Counted from the stretch's first letter, positions 15,976 through 26,237 are shown. The stretch: 64,000 nt of DNA from Gemmobacter sp. (GCF_034676705.1 NZ_JAUCBS010000013.1:1376501-1440500); one strand, 5' to 3'. Notes: generated by a model from the letters alone, not told the origin. Translations and numbers: made by a program.

Positions 15976-17571
15976 ATGGACAGCTATGACTATATCATCA
16001 TCGGCGCCGGCAGCGCCGGATGCGTGCTGGCCAACCGCCTGTCGGCCGACCCGCGCAACCGCGTGCTGCTGCTGGAGGCCGGGGGGCGCGACAATTACCA
16101 CTGGATCCACATTCCGGTCGGCTATCTCTATTGCATCGGTAATCCGCGTACCGACTGGGGCTTTCACACCGAGGCAGAGCCGGGCCTGAATGGCCGCGCG
16201 CTGATGTACCCGCGCGGGCGGGTGCTGGGGGGCTGCTCGTCGATCAACGGCATGATCTACATGCGCGGGCAGGCCGCCGATTACGACCAGTGGCGCCAGA
16301 TGGGCTGCACCGGCTGGGGGTGGGACGACGTGCTGCCGCTGTTCCGCGCGCAAGAGGATTTCTACCGCGGCGCCAGCGACCTGCACGGTACGGGCGGCGA
16401 ATGGCGGGTGGAAACCGCGCGGGTGCGCTGGCAGGTGCTGGATGCCTTCCTGGATGCCGCCGAACAGGCCGGCATTCCCCGCACCGCCGATTTCAACACC
16501 GGCGACAACGAAGGCGGCGGCTATTTCGATGTCAACCAGCGGTCGGGCATCCGCTGGAACACCTCCAAGGCCTTCCTGCGCCCGGCGGCGAACCGCGCCA
16601 ATCTGCGCGTGCTGACCGGGGCGCAGGCCGAACGCCTGATCGTCGAAGGGGGCGAGGTCCGGGGCGTCGTCTATCACCAGAACGGCCAGCGGCACGAGGC
16701 GCGGGCGGCGCGCGAAACCGTGCTGTCGGCCGGCGCCATCGGATCGCCGCATCTGCTGGAACTGTCAGGGATCGGGCAGGGCGCCGCCTTGCAGGCCGCC
16801 GGGATCGCCCCGCAGGTCGAGGTGCCGGGGGTGGGCGCCAACCTGCAAGACCACCTGCAACTGCGGCTGGTCTACAAGGTGACGGGCGTGCCCACGCTGA
16901 ACGAAAAGGCGTCGAGCTGGCTGGGCAAGGCGGCGATCGGGCTGGAATACCTGCTGAAACGCTCGGGGCCCATGTCCATGGCCCCCAGCCAGGTGGGTAT
17001 CTTCACGAAATCCGGCCCCGACAAGGCGACGGCGGATCTGGAATTCCATGTCCAGCCGGTCTCGCTCGACAAGTTCGGCGACCCGGTGCATCCCTTTCCG
17101 GCGATGACCGCCAGCGTCTGCAACCTGCGGCCCGAAAGCCGGGGGGCGGTCCATGCCAAATCCCCCGATTTCCGCGCCCATCCGGCGATCCGCCCGAACT
17201 ATCTGGCAACCGAGGGCGACCGCGACGTTGCGGTGCGCGCCATCAACCTGGCCCGGCATATCGCGGCGCAGCCTGCCTTTGCCCGGTTCAACCCGCAGGA
17301 ACACAAGCCCGGCCCCGCCTATGCCACCCGCGACGATCTGGTAAAGGCGGCAGGCGAGATCGGGACGACCATCTTCCACCCGGTCGGCACCTGCCGGATG
17401 GGGGCGGATGACGCCTCGGTCGTGGATCCGCAGCTGAAATTCCGCGCGCTGGGCCGGCTGCGGATCGCCGATGCCTCGGTGATGCCGACGATCACCAGCG
17501 GCAATACCAACGCGCCCACCATCATGATCGCCGAAAAGGCGGCCCGCATGATGCTGGAGGATGCGCGCTAA
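15976..17571 (+). CDS. GMC-family FAD oxidoreductase (choline dehydrogenase-like)
   Basis: A 531-residue glucose-methanol-choline oxidoreductase. YIIIGAGSAGCVLANRL (about 6-22) is the ADP-binding fold, PRGRVLGGCSSINGMIYMRG (about 77-96) is the GMC signature, and the C-terminal catalytic region is FHPVGTCRMG followed by TSGNTNAPTIMIAEKAA. It would oxidise an alcohol to an aldehyde using FAD. The ATG at 15976 follows a GGAGG site; the longer upstream frame is non-coding leader. Choline itself is uncertain because no bet genes are nearby. The divergent amidase suggests a joint pathway for an amide- or alcohol-containing compound. Confidence 0.9.
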   Translation: MDSYDYIIIGAGSAGCVLANRLSADPRNRVLLLEAGGRDNYHWIHIPVGYLYCIGNPRTDWGFHTEAEPGLNGRALMYPRGRVLGGCSSINGMIYMRGQAADYDQWRQMGCTGWGWDDVLPLFRAQEDFYRGASDLHGTGGEWRVETARVRWQVLDAFLDAAEQAGIPRTADFNTGDNEGGGYFDVNQRSGIRWNTSKAFLRPAANRANLRVLTGAQAERLIVEGGEVRGVVYHQNGQRHEARAARETVLSAGAIGSPHLLELSGIGQGAALQAAGIAPQVEVPGVGANLQDHLQLRLVYKVTGVPTLNEKASSWLGKAAIGLEYLLKRSGPMSMAPSQVGIFTKSGPDKATADLEFHVQPVSLDKFGDPVHPFPAMTASVCNLRPESRGAVHAKSPDFRAHPAIRPNYLATEGDRDVAVRAINLARHIAAQPAFARFNPQEHKPGPAYATRDDLVKAAGEIGTTIFHPVGTCRMGADDASVVDPQLKFRALGRLRIADASVMPTITSGNTNAPTIMIAEKAARMMLEDAR

Positions 17572-17638
17572 ACCGCATCAGCAAAGGATGGCACCCGTGC
17601 AACCCGCAGGCCTCCCTGTCCGATTGCCCAACGCGCCG

Positions 17639-17672
17639 CCCCCCTTTGCCTTTTCGAAAATACCCCACGGGG
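17639..17672. repeat. Diverged copy of a dispersed Rhodobacteraceae-type intergenic repeat
   Basis: The stretch has C-rich and G-rich ends with TTTGCC and AAAATACCCC between. Read in reverse it resembles the repeats at 32480 and 57667 (AGGATATTTGG then AGCGAA inside C and G runs). It lies in the gap between the convergent GMC and fur genes. Similarity is partial. Confidence 0.4.
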
Positions 17673-17676
17673 TGGT

Positions 17677-17701
17677 CTGGAGGGGTGTGAAACCCCTCCA
17701 G
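17677..17701. terminator. Perfect 10-bp hairpin between convergent gmc and fur genes
   Basis: CTGGAGGGGT (17677-17686) and ACCCCTCCAG (17692-17701) are perfect inverted arms with a 5-nt loop. No T-run follows on either strand, so it may act as a bidirectional hairpin or transcript end-stabiliser instead of a classical intrinsic terminator. Confidence 0.6.
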
Positions 17702-17733
17702 GGCCAGCCAGGGACGCTGCCCTGTCCGGCCTG

Positions 17734-18150
17734 CTACCCCTTGGGCTTCACCGGCACGCCGTACAGTTCCAGCCGGTGGCCCTTCAGCCGGTAGCCCAGC
17801 CGGGCGGCGATGCGGTCTTGCAGTTCCTCGATCTCGGGGTCGACGAATTCGATCACCTCGCCGGTGGTCAGGTCGATCAGGTGGTCGTGGTGGTCGCGGG
17901 CGCTGTCCTCATACCGGGCGCGGCCATCGCCGAATTCCAGCTTGTCGAGGATCCCCGCCTCTTCGAACAGCTTCACGGTGCGATAGACCGTGGCGATCGA
18001 GATGCGCGGGTCGATGGCGGCGGCGCGGGCGTGCAGCGCCTCGACATCGGGGTGGTCCTCGGCGGCACCGATCACGCGGGCGATCACCCGGCGCTGTTCG
18101 GTCATGCGCAGGCCCTTGTCCTCGCAGCGGGCGATCAGGTTTTCGGTCAT
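17734..18150 (-). CDS. Fur-family metalloregulator, Mur-like (iron/manganese uptake regulator)
   Basis: A 138-residue Fur-family repressor. The winged-helix recognition part reads ISIATVYRTVKLFEEAGIL (about 50-68) and the metal/dimer region begins DHHDHLIDLTTGEVIEF (86-102). The CxxC structural-zinc motifs of enterobacterial Fur are absent, as in the alphaproteobacterial Mur branch that responds to manganese and iron. The ATG at 18150 is the only start near the HTH; the much longer frame upstream is the shadow of argE. It is divergent from argE across 132 nt and convergent with the GMC gene. Confidence 0.88.
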   Translation of the reverse strand: MTENLIARCEDKGLRMTEQRRVIARVIGAAEDHPDVEALHARAAAIDPRISIATVYRTVKLFEEAGILDKLEFGDGRARYEDSARDHHDHLIDLTTGEVIEFVDPEIEELQDRIAARLGYRLKGHRLELYGVPVKPKG

Positions 18151-18282
18151 CGGCGCCCCCTTCGGTTCTTGCCACGCCAGCCCCTTAGCGCAGCGCCACG
18201 CGCGGGAAAACCCGTTTGCGCATCGGCTTGACGTTTCGCGCCCCGCGTTCCAGCCTGAGACCACACCCGGACAGGAGCCGCC

Positions 18283-19446
18283 ATGCCCCCGCTTTCCCCG
18301 CGCCAGATCCTGGATCAACTGGTCGCCTTCCCCTCGGTCAGCCGCGACACCAACCTGCCGCTGGTGGACTGGGTGCAGGGCTATCTGGCCGATCATGGCA
18401 TTGCCAGCACCCGCGTGCCCAGCCCCTGTGGCACCAAGGCGCATCTTTACGCCCAGGTCGGGCCGGCGGTGGATGGCGGGATCATCCTGTCGGGGCACAG
18501 CGATGTGGTGCCGGTCGACGGGCAGGCCTGGGACACCGACCCCTGGGTGGTGACGGAACGCGACGGGCGGCTGTATGGCCGGGGCTGCTGCGACATGAAG
18601 GGGTTCGATGCGCTGGCCATCGCGGCCCTGGTCGAAGGGGCCGCCCGCCCGCTGAAGCGCCCGCTGCAACTGGCGCTGTCCTATGACGAGGAACTGGGCT
18701 GCATGGCGGTGGCCGATCTGGTGGTGGCCATGACGGGCGCATTGCCCAAGGCGGCGGCGGTGATCGTGGGCGAGCCGTCGATGATGAAGGTGGTCACCGG
18801 CCACAAGGGCGGGGTGGGGATCGTCTGCCATGCGCGGGGGCACGAGGTGCATTCCTCGCTGCTGCATCAGGGCGTCAGCGCGATCATGGACAGCGCGCGG
18901 CTGATCGGCTGGGCGAATGACCGCAATGCCGAAAACCGCGCCAGGGAGCCCGGCGCGCTGGCTGCGCAGTTCGTGCCGCCCTGGACCACGCTGCATGTCG
19001 GCATGATCAACGGCGGCACGGCGCACAACATCACCGCCAGGGATTGCCGCTTCATCCTGGAGGTGCGGGTGGTGCCCGGCGAAAGCCCCGAGGAGTGGCG
19101 CGCGGCCGCCTTTGCCGAAGGCGCACGGATCAGCGCGGCGATGCAGGCGGTTCACCCCGATACCGGGATCGACATGGACGCTGCCTTTCGCGTGCCGCCC
19201 CTGACCCCCGAAACCGATGGCGCGGCCGAGGCGCTGGCCCGCCGCCTGACCGGCGACAATGGCAGCCATGTGGTCAGCTATGGCACCGAAGGCGGGCAGT
19301 TCCAGGTGCTGGGGGGCTATTCCACCGTGGTCTGCGGCCCCGGCGACATCGCGCAGGCCCATCAGCCCGACGAATACCTGGAGGTCGCGCAGTTTCAGGC
19401 CGGCTGGCGGTTCATGCAAGGGATTCTGGACGATCTGGCGACCTGA
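18283..19446 (+). CDS. argE: Acetylornithine deacetylase (ArgE, M20 family)
   Basis: A 387-residue M20 metallohydrolase that removes acetyl from N2-acetylornithine in arginine synthesis. Metal and catalytic residues are visible: H72 and D74 in LSGHSDVVPVD, D104 in GRGCCDMKG, E136/E137 in SYDEELGC, and the later GEPS segment. The dimerisation domain begins near HKGGVGIVCHARG. The start has a GGAG site 7 nt upstream. A deacylase for a related N-acyl amino acid cannot be excluded. It ends 3 nt before the convergent HlyC-like gene. Confidence 0.85.
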   Translation: MPPLSPRQILDQLVAFPSVSRDTNLPLVDWVQGYLADHGIASTRVPSPCGTKAHLYAQVGPAVDGGIILSGHSDVVPVDGQAWDTDPWVVTERDGRLYGRGCCDMKGFDALAIAALVEGAARPLKRPLQLALSYDEELGCMAVADLVVAMTGALPKAAAVIVGEPSMMKVVTGHKGGVGIVCHARGHEVHSSLLHQGVSAIMDSARLIGWANDRNAENRAREPGALAAQFVPPWTTLHVGMINGGTAHNITARDCRFILEVRVVPGESPEEWRAAAFAEGARISAAMQAVHPDTGIDMDAAFRVPPLTPETDGAAEALARRLTGDNGSHVVSYGTEGGQFQVLGGYSTVVCGPGDIAQAHQPDEYLEVAQFQAGWRFMQGILDDLAT

Positions 19447-19449
19447 CCG

Positions 19450-19935
19450 CTACAGCATGCCGGTATCGCGTCGGGTGTTGGCCACCCGCACCAGCCGGCG
19501 GCTGCCGTCCTTCAGCACCCGCTTGCCATACAGCGTGCCCAGCTTGCGCCCGTGATCCAGCATGGCGTCGCGCAGGAATCGCGTCGCCTCGGGCGATGGG
19601 GCCATGAAGCCGTTGATCACCGCGCAATCGGCCTCGGATTCGGCGGCGACGGGAATATCGACCTCGCGTTGCAGCCAGGCTTCGGCATCGCGGCGGCGGG
19701 CGGGGAACCAGCCGCCGAACCCCACCGGCTGACTGTCCTGCAACAAGATGACGTAATGCCCGCGGTTGACCTGCCCGATCAGCACCCGCGCCCAGGTGCC
19801 GAACCGCTGCTCGGCAAAGGCGGGGGCCCGCAGGCTGAGCTGCACCATGACCGCCAGCGCGGCGTCGGGCGTCTTCAGCCGGGCGGCCTGAAAGACGGGC
19901 CGCCGATCCATCGTCCGGTCGTGATCCGCCGCCAT
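19450..19935 (-). CDS. HlyC-like toxin-activating lysine acyltransferase family protein
   Basis: About 161 residues from the ATG at 19935 (GGGGGG upstream); an ATG at 19953 is an alternative. HYVILLQDSQPVGFGGWFPA aligns with the HlyC segment around RDNYPVAYCSWA, and the later INGFMAPS aligns with the IDWIAPF segment. HlyC proteins use acyl-ACP to acylate lysines of RTX proteins in the cytoplasm. In my hand alignment the catalytic His of HlyC (SPLHRDW region) and the Asp of IDWIAP both appear replaced, so activity is uncertain. It is divergent from the RTX metalloprotease at 20193, which would be the natural partner. Confidence 0.65.
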   Translation of the reverse strand: MAADHDRTMDRRPVFQAARLKTPDAALAVMVQLSLRAPAFAEQRFGTWARVLIGQVNRGHYVILLQDSQPVGFGGWFPARRRDAEAWLQREVDIPVAAESEADCAVINGFMAPSPEATRFLRDAMLDHGRKLGTLYGKRVLKDGSRRLVRVANTRRDTGML

Positions 19936-20192
19936 GACGATCCCCCCGACCATCCCCTGCCGGCCAGCCTCTCGCAGACGTGGCCGGACGTCAACGGGGC
20001 AGGGCGGGCGAGGGTCACAGATTCCCGACCTGTTCCTGTTTTCACTTTGCAAACATGGCGAACCTGTGGTCAGATAAAGGCGCAATTAGTCGCATTCCGG
20101 TAACGAGTGTGTGTTTCCCGTGTGCCTCTTGGCAGGCTTCAGACTTTGACGGGCCCGCGCGCCTGGCCCCAGTATTTGCAAGGACGTGAACT

Positions 20193-23100
20193 ATGACACT
20201 GTTTCCCAAGGATCTGAGTGACATCGCCGCCGCGCTTTCCGACGATCTGGTCACGCAAGCCACCCCGGCTGCCGCCCCCGCCGAAGACCTGCCCGTCGAT
20301 GACCTGGGCCGCTCGCTGGCCGAGGGCGAGTCGGTTCTGGGCGAGGCTGCGGCGCCCGAAGGGCTGGCCGCGTCGGGCGATGACGATGGCCTGCCCGGCA
20401 TTGCCGACAGCTTTCAGATCGTCTCGGCTGGCCTGGGCTATGAACTTGGTCAGTCGTCGGGCACCGGCACGGCCAGCTATGGCAGCGCGTCCTATGGGCT
20501 GGACGTGACTGTCGGATCCGATTCCGTCGCCTTCGTGACCGCCGGCATGACCGGCTGCGGCTGCCCGATGTGCAGCGGCTTCGACCCCGATGGCACCGGC
20601 GGATCCGGCGCCCCGACGGGGGTCGAGGCACCCGGGCCGGCCGCCTCGCTTCAGACGCTGGCGAACTACCTGCGCGACGGGTTCTGGGACGCCTTCAACG
20701 GTGGCGATCCGCGCTGGTACAACATGAGCAACAGCGGCACCGGCGCCAACAACGGCACGCTGTATTACAACGTCACCGGCTTCAGCGGCACGCTGAACGG
20801 CCATGCCGACAGCAACGGCATTTCGGCCGCCCGCCAGACCATGGCGCGCGAGGCGTTCAAGCTGTACGGCGAACTGATGGGCATCAACTTCGTCGAGACG
20901 ACGTCGGATGCCTCCCATGTCGACTTCTTCTTCATCGACAACGTCTATACCGCCAGCGGCGGCCAACGGGCCTATGCCTCGACCGTGCTGCATTCGGGGT
21001 CGGGCGGCGCGATCGACTACAACATCATCAACATCACCCCGGGCTGGAGCGGCAGTTCGTCGAACATCGGCGGGACCAACGGTTACACCTTCCAGACCTT
21101 CGTGCATGAAATCGGCCATGCGATGGGGCTGGGTCACCAGGGCATCTACAACGCCGGCAACGGCAACCCGACCTATGGCACCGATGCCATCTGGGTGAAC
21201 GACACCTGGCAGCAGACCATCATGTCCTACTGGTCGCAGGACAGCTGGGCGGCCAGCGGCGCGCAATATGCGCAGCTGGTGTCGCTGATGGGCGCCGACT
21301 GGGTGGCGCTGAACGACCTGTATGCCTGGCAGGGCTATGGCTCGTCCAACGCCTTCAACGGCGACACGGTCTATGGTGTGGGCACCAACATCACCACCGC
21401 GGTCAGCACCGCTATGGCGAACCTGGCCGACTATGCCGATACCAACGCCTTCACCATCGTGGACGGCAGCGGGATCGATACGGTCGACTTCTCGAACTAC
21501 AACGTCGACCAGATGATCAACCTGACCCTGTCCTCGGCGGGCGCTGCGCAGGCCACGCTGTCGAACGTCGGCGGCCTGACGGGCAACATGTCCATCGCGG
21601 TCGGCACCATCATCGAGAATGCAACCACCGGCGGCGGCAACGACACGATCCACGGCAACCAGTACAACAACACGCTGATCACCAACGCCGGCAACGACTG
21701 GATCTATGCCGGTGGCGGCAACGATACGGGCTATGGCGGCGACGGCAATGACAGCATCGTCGGCGACTCGGGCGACGACTACCTCAAGGGCGGCGCCGGC
21801 CACGATCTGCTGTACGGCGGCACCGGCGTCGATACCCTGATCGGCGAGGATGGCAACGACTGGCTGATCCTGCAAAGCGGGCATGGCGGTTTTGCCAACG
21901 AATACCATTACGGTGGCAACGATTACGACACCTACTGGTTCTACAACGATGGCGCGGCGGCTTCGCACACCTTCGACCTGCGTTCGACCAACGTCTCGTC
22001 GATGGAGGCGCTGTCGTTCAGCCAGGGCGCCGACATGGACAAGTACGTCTATTTCACGGGCGCGCAGGTGGCCGGCGATCTGGCCAGCAATCTGTCGGTG
22101 CTGGGCAACAACAATGCCGGCGCGACGGATCAGATCACCATCAGCATGAGCAGCGGCGGCACCAACACCCAGTCGATCGACATTTCCGGCTGGTCGTTTG
22201 CCGGCTGGCAGGCCGGCGCCGATCAGTATGACCGTGTGTATGTCCACGGCACGGCGCTGGCCGATACGATCACCGGATCGACGGTCACGGACTATATCTA
22301 TGGTGGCGACGGCGGCGACCTGGCCTATGCCGGCAGTGGTGACGACACGGTCGACGGGCTTGCCGGAAACGACACGCTGTATGGCGGGATCGGCAACGAC
22401 TACCTGCTGGGTTACACCGGCAATGACCGGCTGTATGGCGCCGAGGGCAACGATACGCTGACCGGCGAGGGCGACAGCGACCTGCTGGATGGCGGCGACG
22501 GGAACGACTACCTCAATGGCGGCGATGGAAAGACACGCTCTATGCCGGCGCCGGCACAGACACGCTGTATGGAGGCGAGGGCAGCAACTTCTTCTATGGT
22601 GGCGATGCGACGTCGAACAGCCTGTACTACGGTGGTACGACCTACGACTACTTCTACAAGAACTCGACGACCTCGGGCATCGCCGACGAAGATTGGTATG
22701 GCGGCGCTGGCATCGACATGCTGCTCTGGATGAACACCTCGGTCGCGTCAAACCGCGTGGTGAACCTTGCCACCGGATTCATCACCTTCGACGGCAACAA
22801 CCGCGATATTCTGAGCAGCATCGAGAATGTGGCCATCTACAATGGCGCCGGCGTGGTCGGCGATGTGGCTGACAACTGGATCGCGGCCTATGGCGGTTAC
22901 AACAACACCCTCGACGGTGGCGGCGGCGCCGACACGATCTATGGCGGTGACGGCAACGATACCGTCTACGGCGGTGCTGGCGTCGACCTGGTCTATGGCG
23001 GCAACGGCAACGACCAGATCCGCGAAGGCTCGACGAATTCTGAAGGTGCCGACGGCTATTACGGCGGGGCGGACAACGACCTGCTGGTCAAGGAAAGCGG

Positions 23101-24595
23101 CACCAACTCGCTTGGGTTGAAGGTCTGGCATGGCGGTGAGGGCGTCGATACCTTCGAGTGGTCCGAAAGCACCATCGGCATCAACTGGACGGTCGATCTT
23201 GCCGCAGGCAACATCCAGTTCGAAGGGGATGTCCGCGACTCGCTGATCGAGATCGAGAACGTCACCGTCCGCAACGGGGCCACGGTCATCGGCAATGCGG
23301 GCGCCAACGTGATCCAGGCCATCGGGGTCTATGTCAACGTGATCGACGGCGGCGACGGCAATGACACGATCTATGCGGCAAGCGGCAACGATACGATCTA
23401 CGGCGGCCTTGGAACCGATGATATCTATGGTGGCGGCAACCATGACCTGATGTACCTGCTGAGCGGGCAGGGCTTGGACAACTTCTATGGCGGTGGCGGC
23501 ACCGATACGGTCGATGCCACCGGGGCGCCTCGTCCTTATCTGGTCGACCTGATGGCGGGCACCTATGTCGCCAACGGGCAGACCCGCGTCATGTCCGAGG
23601 TCGAGGTTCTGCTGCTGGGGAATGGCCGCGATACCGTCTATGGCGGCGCGGTTGCAAGCACAATCGATGGCGGCGGCGCTGCGGATCTGATCGTCAGCAC
23701 CTCTGGGAACGATACGCTTTATGGCGGTGCAGGTGGCGATAGCCTTCGTTCTGGTCTGGCCGCCGATCTGATCTATGGCGGGGATGGCAACGATAGCGTC
23801 TATATTGATGCTGGATTTGGCGGCGCCGTCGCGATTGATGGCGGCAATGCAACCGATTTCGTCAGCTTCTCGGCGATCACGTCGGCTGTTGTGGTCGATC
23901 TGGGCGCTGGGTCGGCCATGGCAACGGACGGCACGTTCTCTGCAACGCTGGTGTCGATCGAGCGTATCGAGGGAACTGGCCTGAATGACATGATTACCGG
24001 CGACGGGCTGGCAAACCGGCTGTCGGGTGGCAACGGCAACGACTCGGTCTATGGCGGGGCGGGCCGCGATAGCCTGGCCGGGCAGGGCGGGAATGACTTG
24101 CTGTTCGGCGACGAAGGCAATGACTCGCTCGACGGCGGTGTCGGCAGCGATACGCTGGATGGCGGAACCGGCGCGGACTTCCTGTTCGGCAGCGGCGGTC
24201 AGGACTTGCTGTTCGGCGGCGTCGGGACTGACAGCATGAATGGCGGCGATGGCAACGACACGCTTTATGGTGGCGCCCATTCCGACACGATGATCGGCGG
24301 CGCCGGGATTGACCGCTTTGTCTTCCTCAGCAACGCCGAGATCGGCAACGGGGCCAACAGCGACCAGATCCTCGACTTCACTTCGGGACAGGACAAGCTG
24401 GACTTCACCGGGTTTGCCACCCAGATGAGCTTCATCGGCACGACTGCCTTCAGCGGCACGGCCGGGGAACTGCGGTATTACGCGCTGGCCGGGATCGGCT
24501 ATGTGGTCGGCGATACCAACGGTGACCAGGTTGCCGACTTCCAGCTGATCCTGACGAACGGCGCATCGGTTCTGGCAGGCGACGTGCTGGTCTGA
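20193..24595 (+). pseudogene. Serralysin-like M10 metalloprotease with RTX repeats, interrupted by a -1 frameshift
   Basis: Frame 1 (20193-22733) and the overlapping frame that continues to 24595 together make one protein of about 1,467 residues. The N-terminal part has the zinc motif HEIGHAMGLGH (H305, E306, H309, H315) and the Met-turn TIMSYWSQ, typical of M10/serralysin. Both halves then carry GGxGxDxUx calcium repeats, and the end (QILDFTSGQDKLDFTGF onward) is a type I secretion C-terminus. At 22527-22531 the frame shifts: GGAAAGAC reads as GGA-AAG, but one extra base gives GGN-AAA-GAC and restores the repeats. As read, the first product keeps the protease domain but loses the secretion signal. 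A sequencing error is a real alternative. A CGCPMC cluster lies in the N-terminal part. Start ATG has AAGGACG upstream. Confidence 0.85.
22527..22531 (+). other. Frameshift point in the metalloprotease gene
   Basis: In-frame translation up to GGC-GAT-GGA-AAG leaves the RTX pattern, while reading AAA-GAC-ACG-CTC-TAT from 22529 resumes it (KDTLYAGAGTDTLYGGEG). This is equivalent to one missing base after GG. GGAAAG is only a weak slippery sequence, so a deletion or base-calling error is more likely than programmed frameshifting. Confidence 0.8.
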
Positions 24596-24619
24596 TCATC
24601 GTTTCTCAAGCGTAAACAA

Positions 24620-24650
24620 GGCACCCGGGATTGTTCCCGGGGGCCTTTTT
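24620..24650 (+). terminator. Intrinsic terminator after the RTX metalloprotease
   Basis: GGCACCCGGGA, a short TTG loop and TCCCGGGGGCC form a GC hairpin with one mismatch, followed by TTTTT. It begins 24 nt after the protease stop. Confidence 0.85.
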
Positions 24651-24812
24651 GCATTTTGCGGCGGGATTGCGGCACAGGGGCCCGGATTGCGGCGGCGTGC
24701 CGTCAGCTTGCCCCAACTGCTGGAAGAACGGTCGTAAAATACCTTTGGCGTGCCTGAATCCGGCCCGCTTCGCCGGGCAATGGTAGCTGCAACGGTTAAT
24801 GCAACGGAAACC

Positions 24813-26237
24813 ATGACCGGCCGCCCGGTTCGCCAGAAAGTTCACGCCATGCTTCACAACGTCGTGCCAAAGGGATTTGCCCCCTTCACCGTGGTGGAAC
24901 CGCGCGCCGCGGTTTCGGTGATCGGGCTGGGCTATGTCGGCGCCGTATCGACGGGGTGCCTTGCCTCGCTGGGGCATCGGGTGGTGGGGGTGGATGTGGA
25001 CCCGGTGAAGATCGCCCAGATCAACGCCGGCCATGCCCCCCTGCACGAGGCCGGGCTGCAAGGGCTGCTGACCCAGGGCGTTGCCGATGGCCTGGTCAGC
25101 GCGACGGATGACATCTTGGCAGCGGTTGCCGGCACGGATGTGACCTTTGTGTCGGTCGGCACGCCGACGGCGCCGGATGGCGGCTGCGACATGCGCCACA
25201 TCGTTTCGGCTGCCCGCGGCATCGGCCGCGCGCTGGCGATCAAGGACGACTACCATGTCGTCGTCATGCGCTGCTCCATTCCCCCCGGCACCACGCTGGG
25301 CGTGATGGTGCCGGAAATCGAGGAAGCCTCGGGCAAGGTGGCGGGCCGCGACTTCGGCATCTGCTTCAACCCGGAATTCCTGCGCGAAGGCGTTGCCATC
25401 GCCGATTTCCACGCCCCGCCGAAAACCGTGATCGGCGCCAGCGATGACCGCGCGGCGGCCATCGTGGCCCGGATCTATGAGAAGGTGGATCCGAAGATCA
25501 TCCTGACCTCGATCGAGGTGGCCGAGATGGTGAAGTATGTCGACAACGTCTGGCATGCGACGAAGGTCACCTTTGCCAACGAGATCGGTCGGCTGTGCAA
25601 ACCGCTGGAGGTGGACAGCCACGAGGTGATGAACATCTTCGTGCAGGACACCAAGCTGAACCTGTCGCCCTATTACCTCAAGCCCGGCTTTGCCTTTGGC
25701 GGATCCTGCCTGCCCAAGGAGGTGCGCGCGGTGACCCATCTGGCGCAGGAGCTGGGGGTTTCGCTGCCGCTGATCGGGTCGCTGACGCAATCGAACCGCA
25801 CCCAGGTGGACACCGCGCTGGAGATGGTGCGCGCCACCGGCGCCCGCCGGGTGGCCGTGCTGGGGCTGGCGTTCAAGCCGGGCACCGACGATCTGCGCGA
25901 AAGCCCGATCCTGGATGTGATCGCCGCGCTGAACGATGCCGGGGTCGAGGTGGTGGCCCATGACGCCGCCGTCACCCCCGACACCCGGATCGAGGCGCAG
26001 CTGGCCTATGTCGAACATGCCGCGCCGGGGCTGAAACGGCTGGCGCCCAAGCTGGCCGGCATGCTGGCCGCCAGCGCCGAAACCGCGGTGGCCGGCGCCG
26101 ATGCGGTGATCGTGACCCATGCCAGCGACCTCTACCGTCAGGTGGTGGCCCCGCTGGTGCAACCTGTGATCGACGTGGTGCGGTTGTTCAAATCCCGCGC
26201 CGACCAGCCCGCCGCCGTCTGCGGCATCGGCTGGTAA
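24813..26237 (+). CDS. algD: GDP-mannose 6-dehydrogenase (AlgD-like nucleotide-sugar dehydrogenase)
   Basis: A 474-residue nucleotide-sugar dehydrogenase. GLGYVG (38-43) begins the NAD domain, the catalytic cysteine is C299 in FGGSCLPKE, and GTDDLRESPILDV is the C-terminal domain motif. Comparison from memory favours Pseudomonas AlgD over UDP-glucose dehydrogenase: GYVGAVSTGCLASLGH, VEVAEMVKYVDNVWHATKVTFANEIG and the final GIGW are AlgD-like. It would make GDP-mannuronate, the precursor of alginate, in the cytoplasm. Start codons at 24750 (GTG), 24780, 24813 and 24849 are possible; 24813 has GGAAA upstream. The RTX gene follows after 29 nt, and Alg8/Alg44-like genes lie opposite. Confidence 0.85.
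   Translation: MTGRPVRQKVHAMLHNVVPKGFAPFTVVEPRAAVSVIGLGYVGAVSTGCLASLGHRVVGVDVDPVKIAQINAGHAPLHEAGLQGLLTQGVADGLVSATDDILAAVAGTDVTFVSVGTPTAPDGGCDMRHIVSAARGIGRALAIKDDYHVVVMRCSIPPGTTLGVMVPEIEEASGKVAGRDFGICFNPEFLREGVAIADFHAPPKTVIGASDDRAAAIVARIYEKVDPKIILTSIEVAEMVKYVDNVWHATKVTFANEIGRLCKPLEVDSHEVMNIFVQDTKLNLSPYYLKPGFAFGGSCLPKEVRAVTHLAQELGVSLPLIGSLTQSNRTQVDTALEMVRATGARRVAVLGLAFKPGTDDLRESPILDVIAALNDAGVEVVAHDAAVTPDTRIEAQLAYVEHAAPGLKRLAPKLAGMLAASAETAVAGADAVIVTHASDLYRQVVAPLVQPVIDVVRLFKSRADQPAAVCGIGW

Noticed and set aside
22527..22534. Programmed -1 ribosomal frameshift in the protease gene
   Set aside because: GGAAAG lets only the second tRNA re-pair well, and I see no stable downstream structure. A deletion or sequencing error is simpler.
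20139..22751. 870-codon antisense frame across the metalloprotease
   Set aside because: It mirrors the RTX repeats as low-complexity Val/Ala/Ile text, and the plus strand has the zinc motif and repeats.
24813..26237. UDP-glucose 6-dehydrogenase
   Set aside because: Considered because both families share the fold, but the GYVGAVSTGCLASLGH and NVWHATKVTFANEIG segments and the Alg8/Alg44 neighbours favour the GDP-mannose enzyme.
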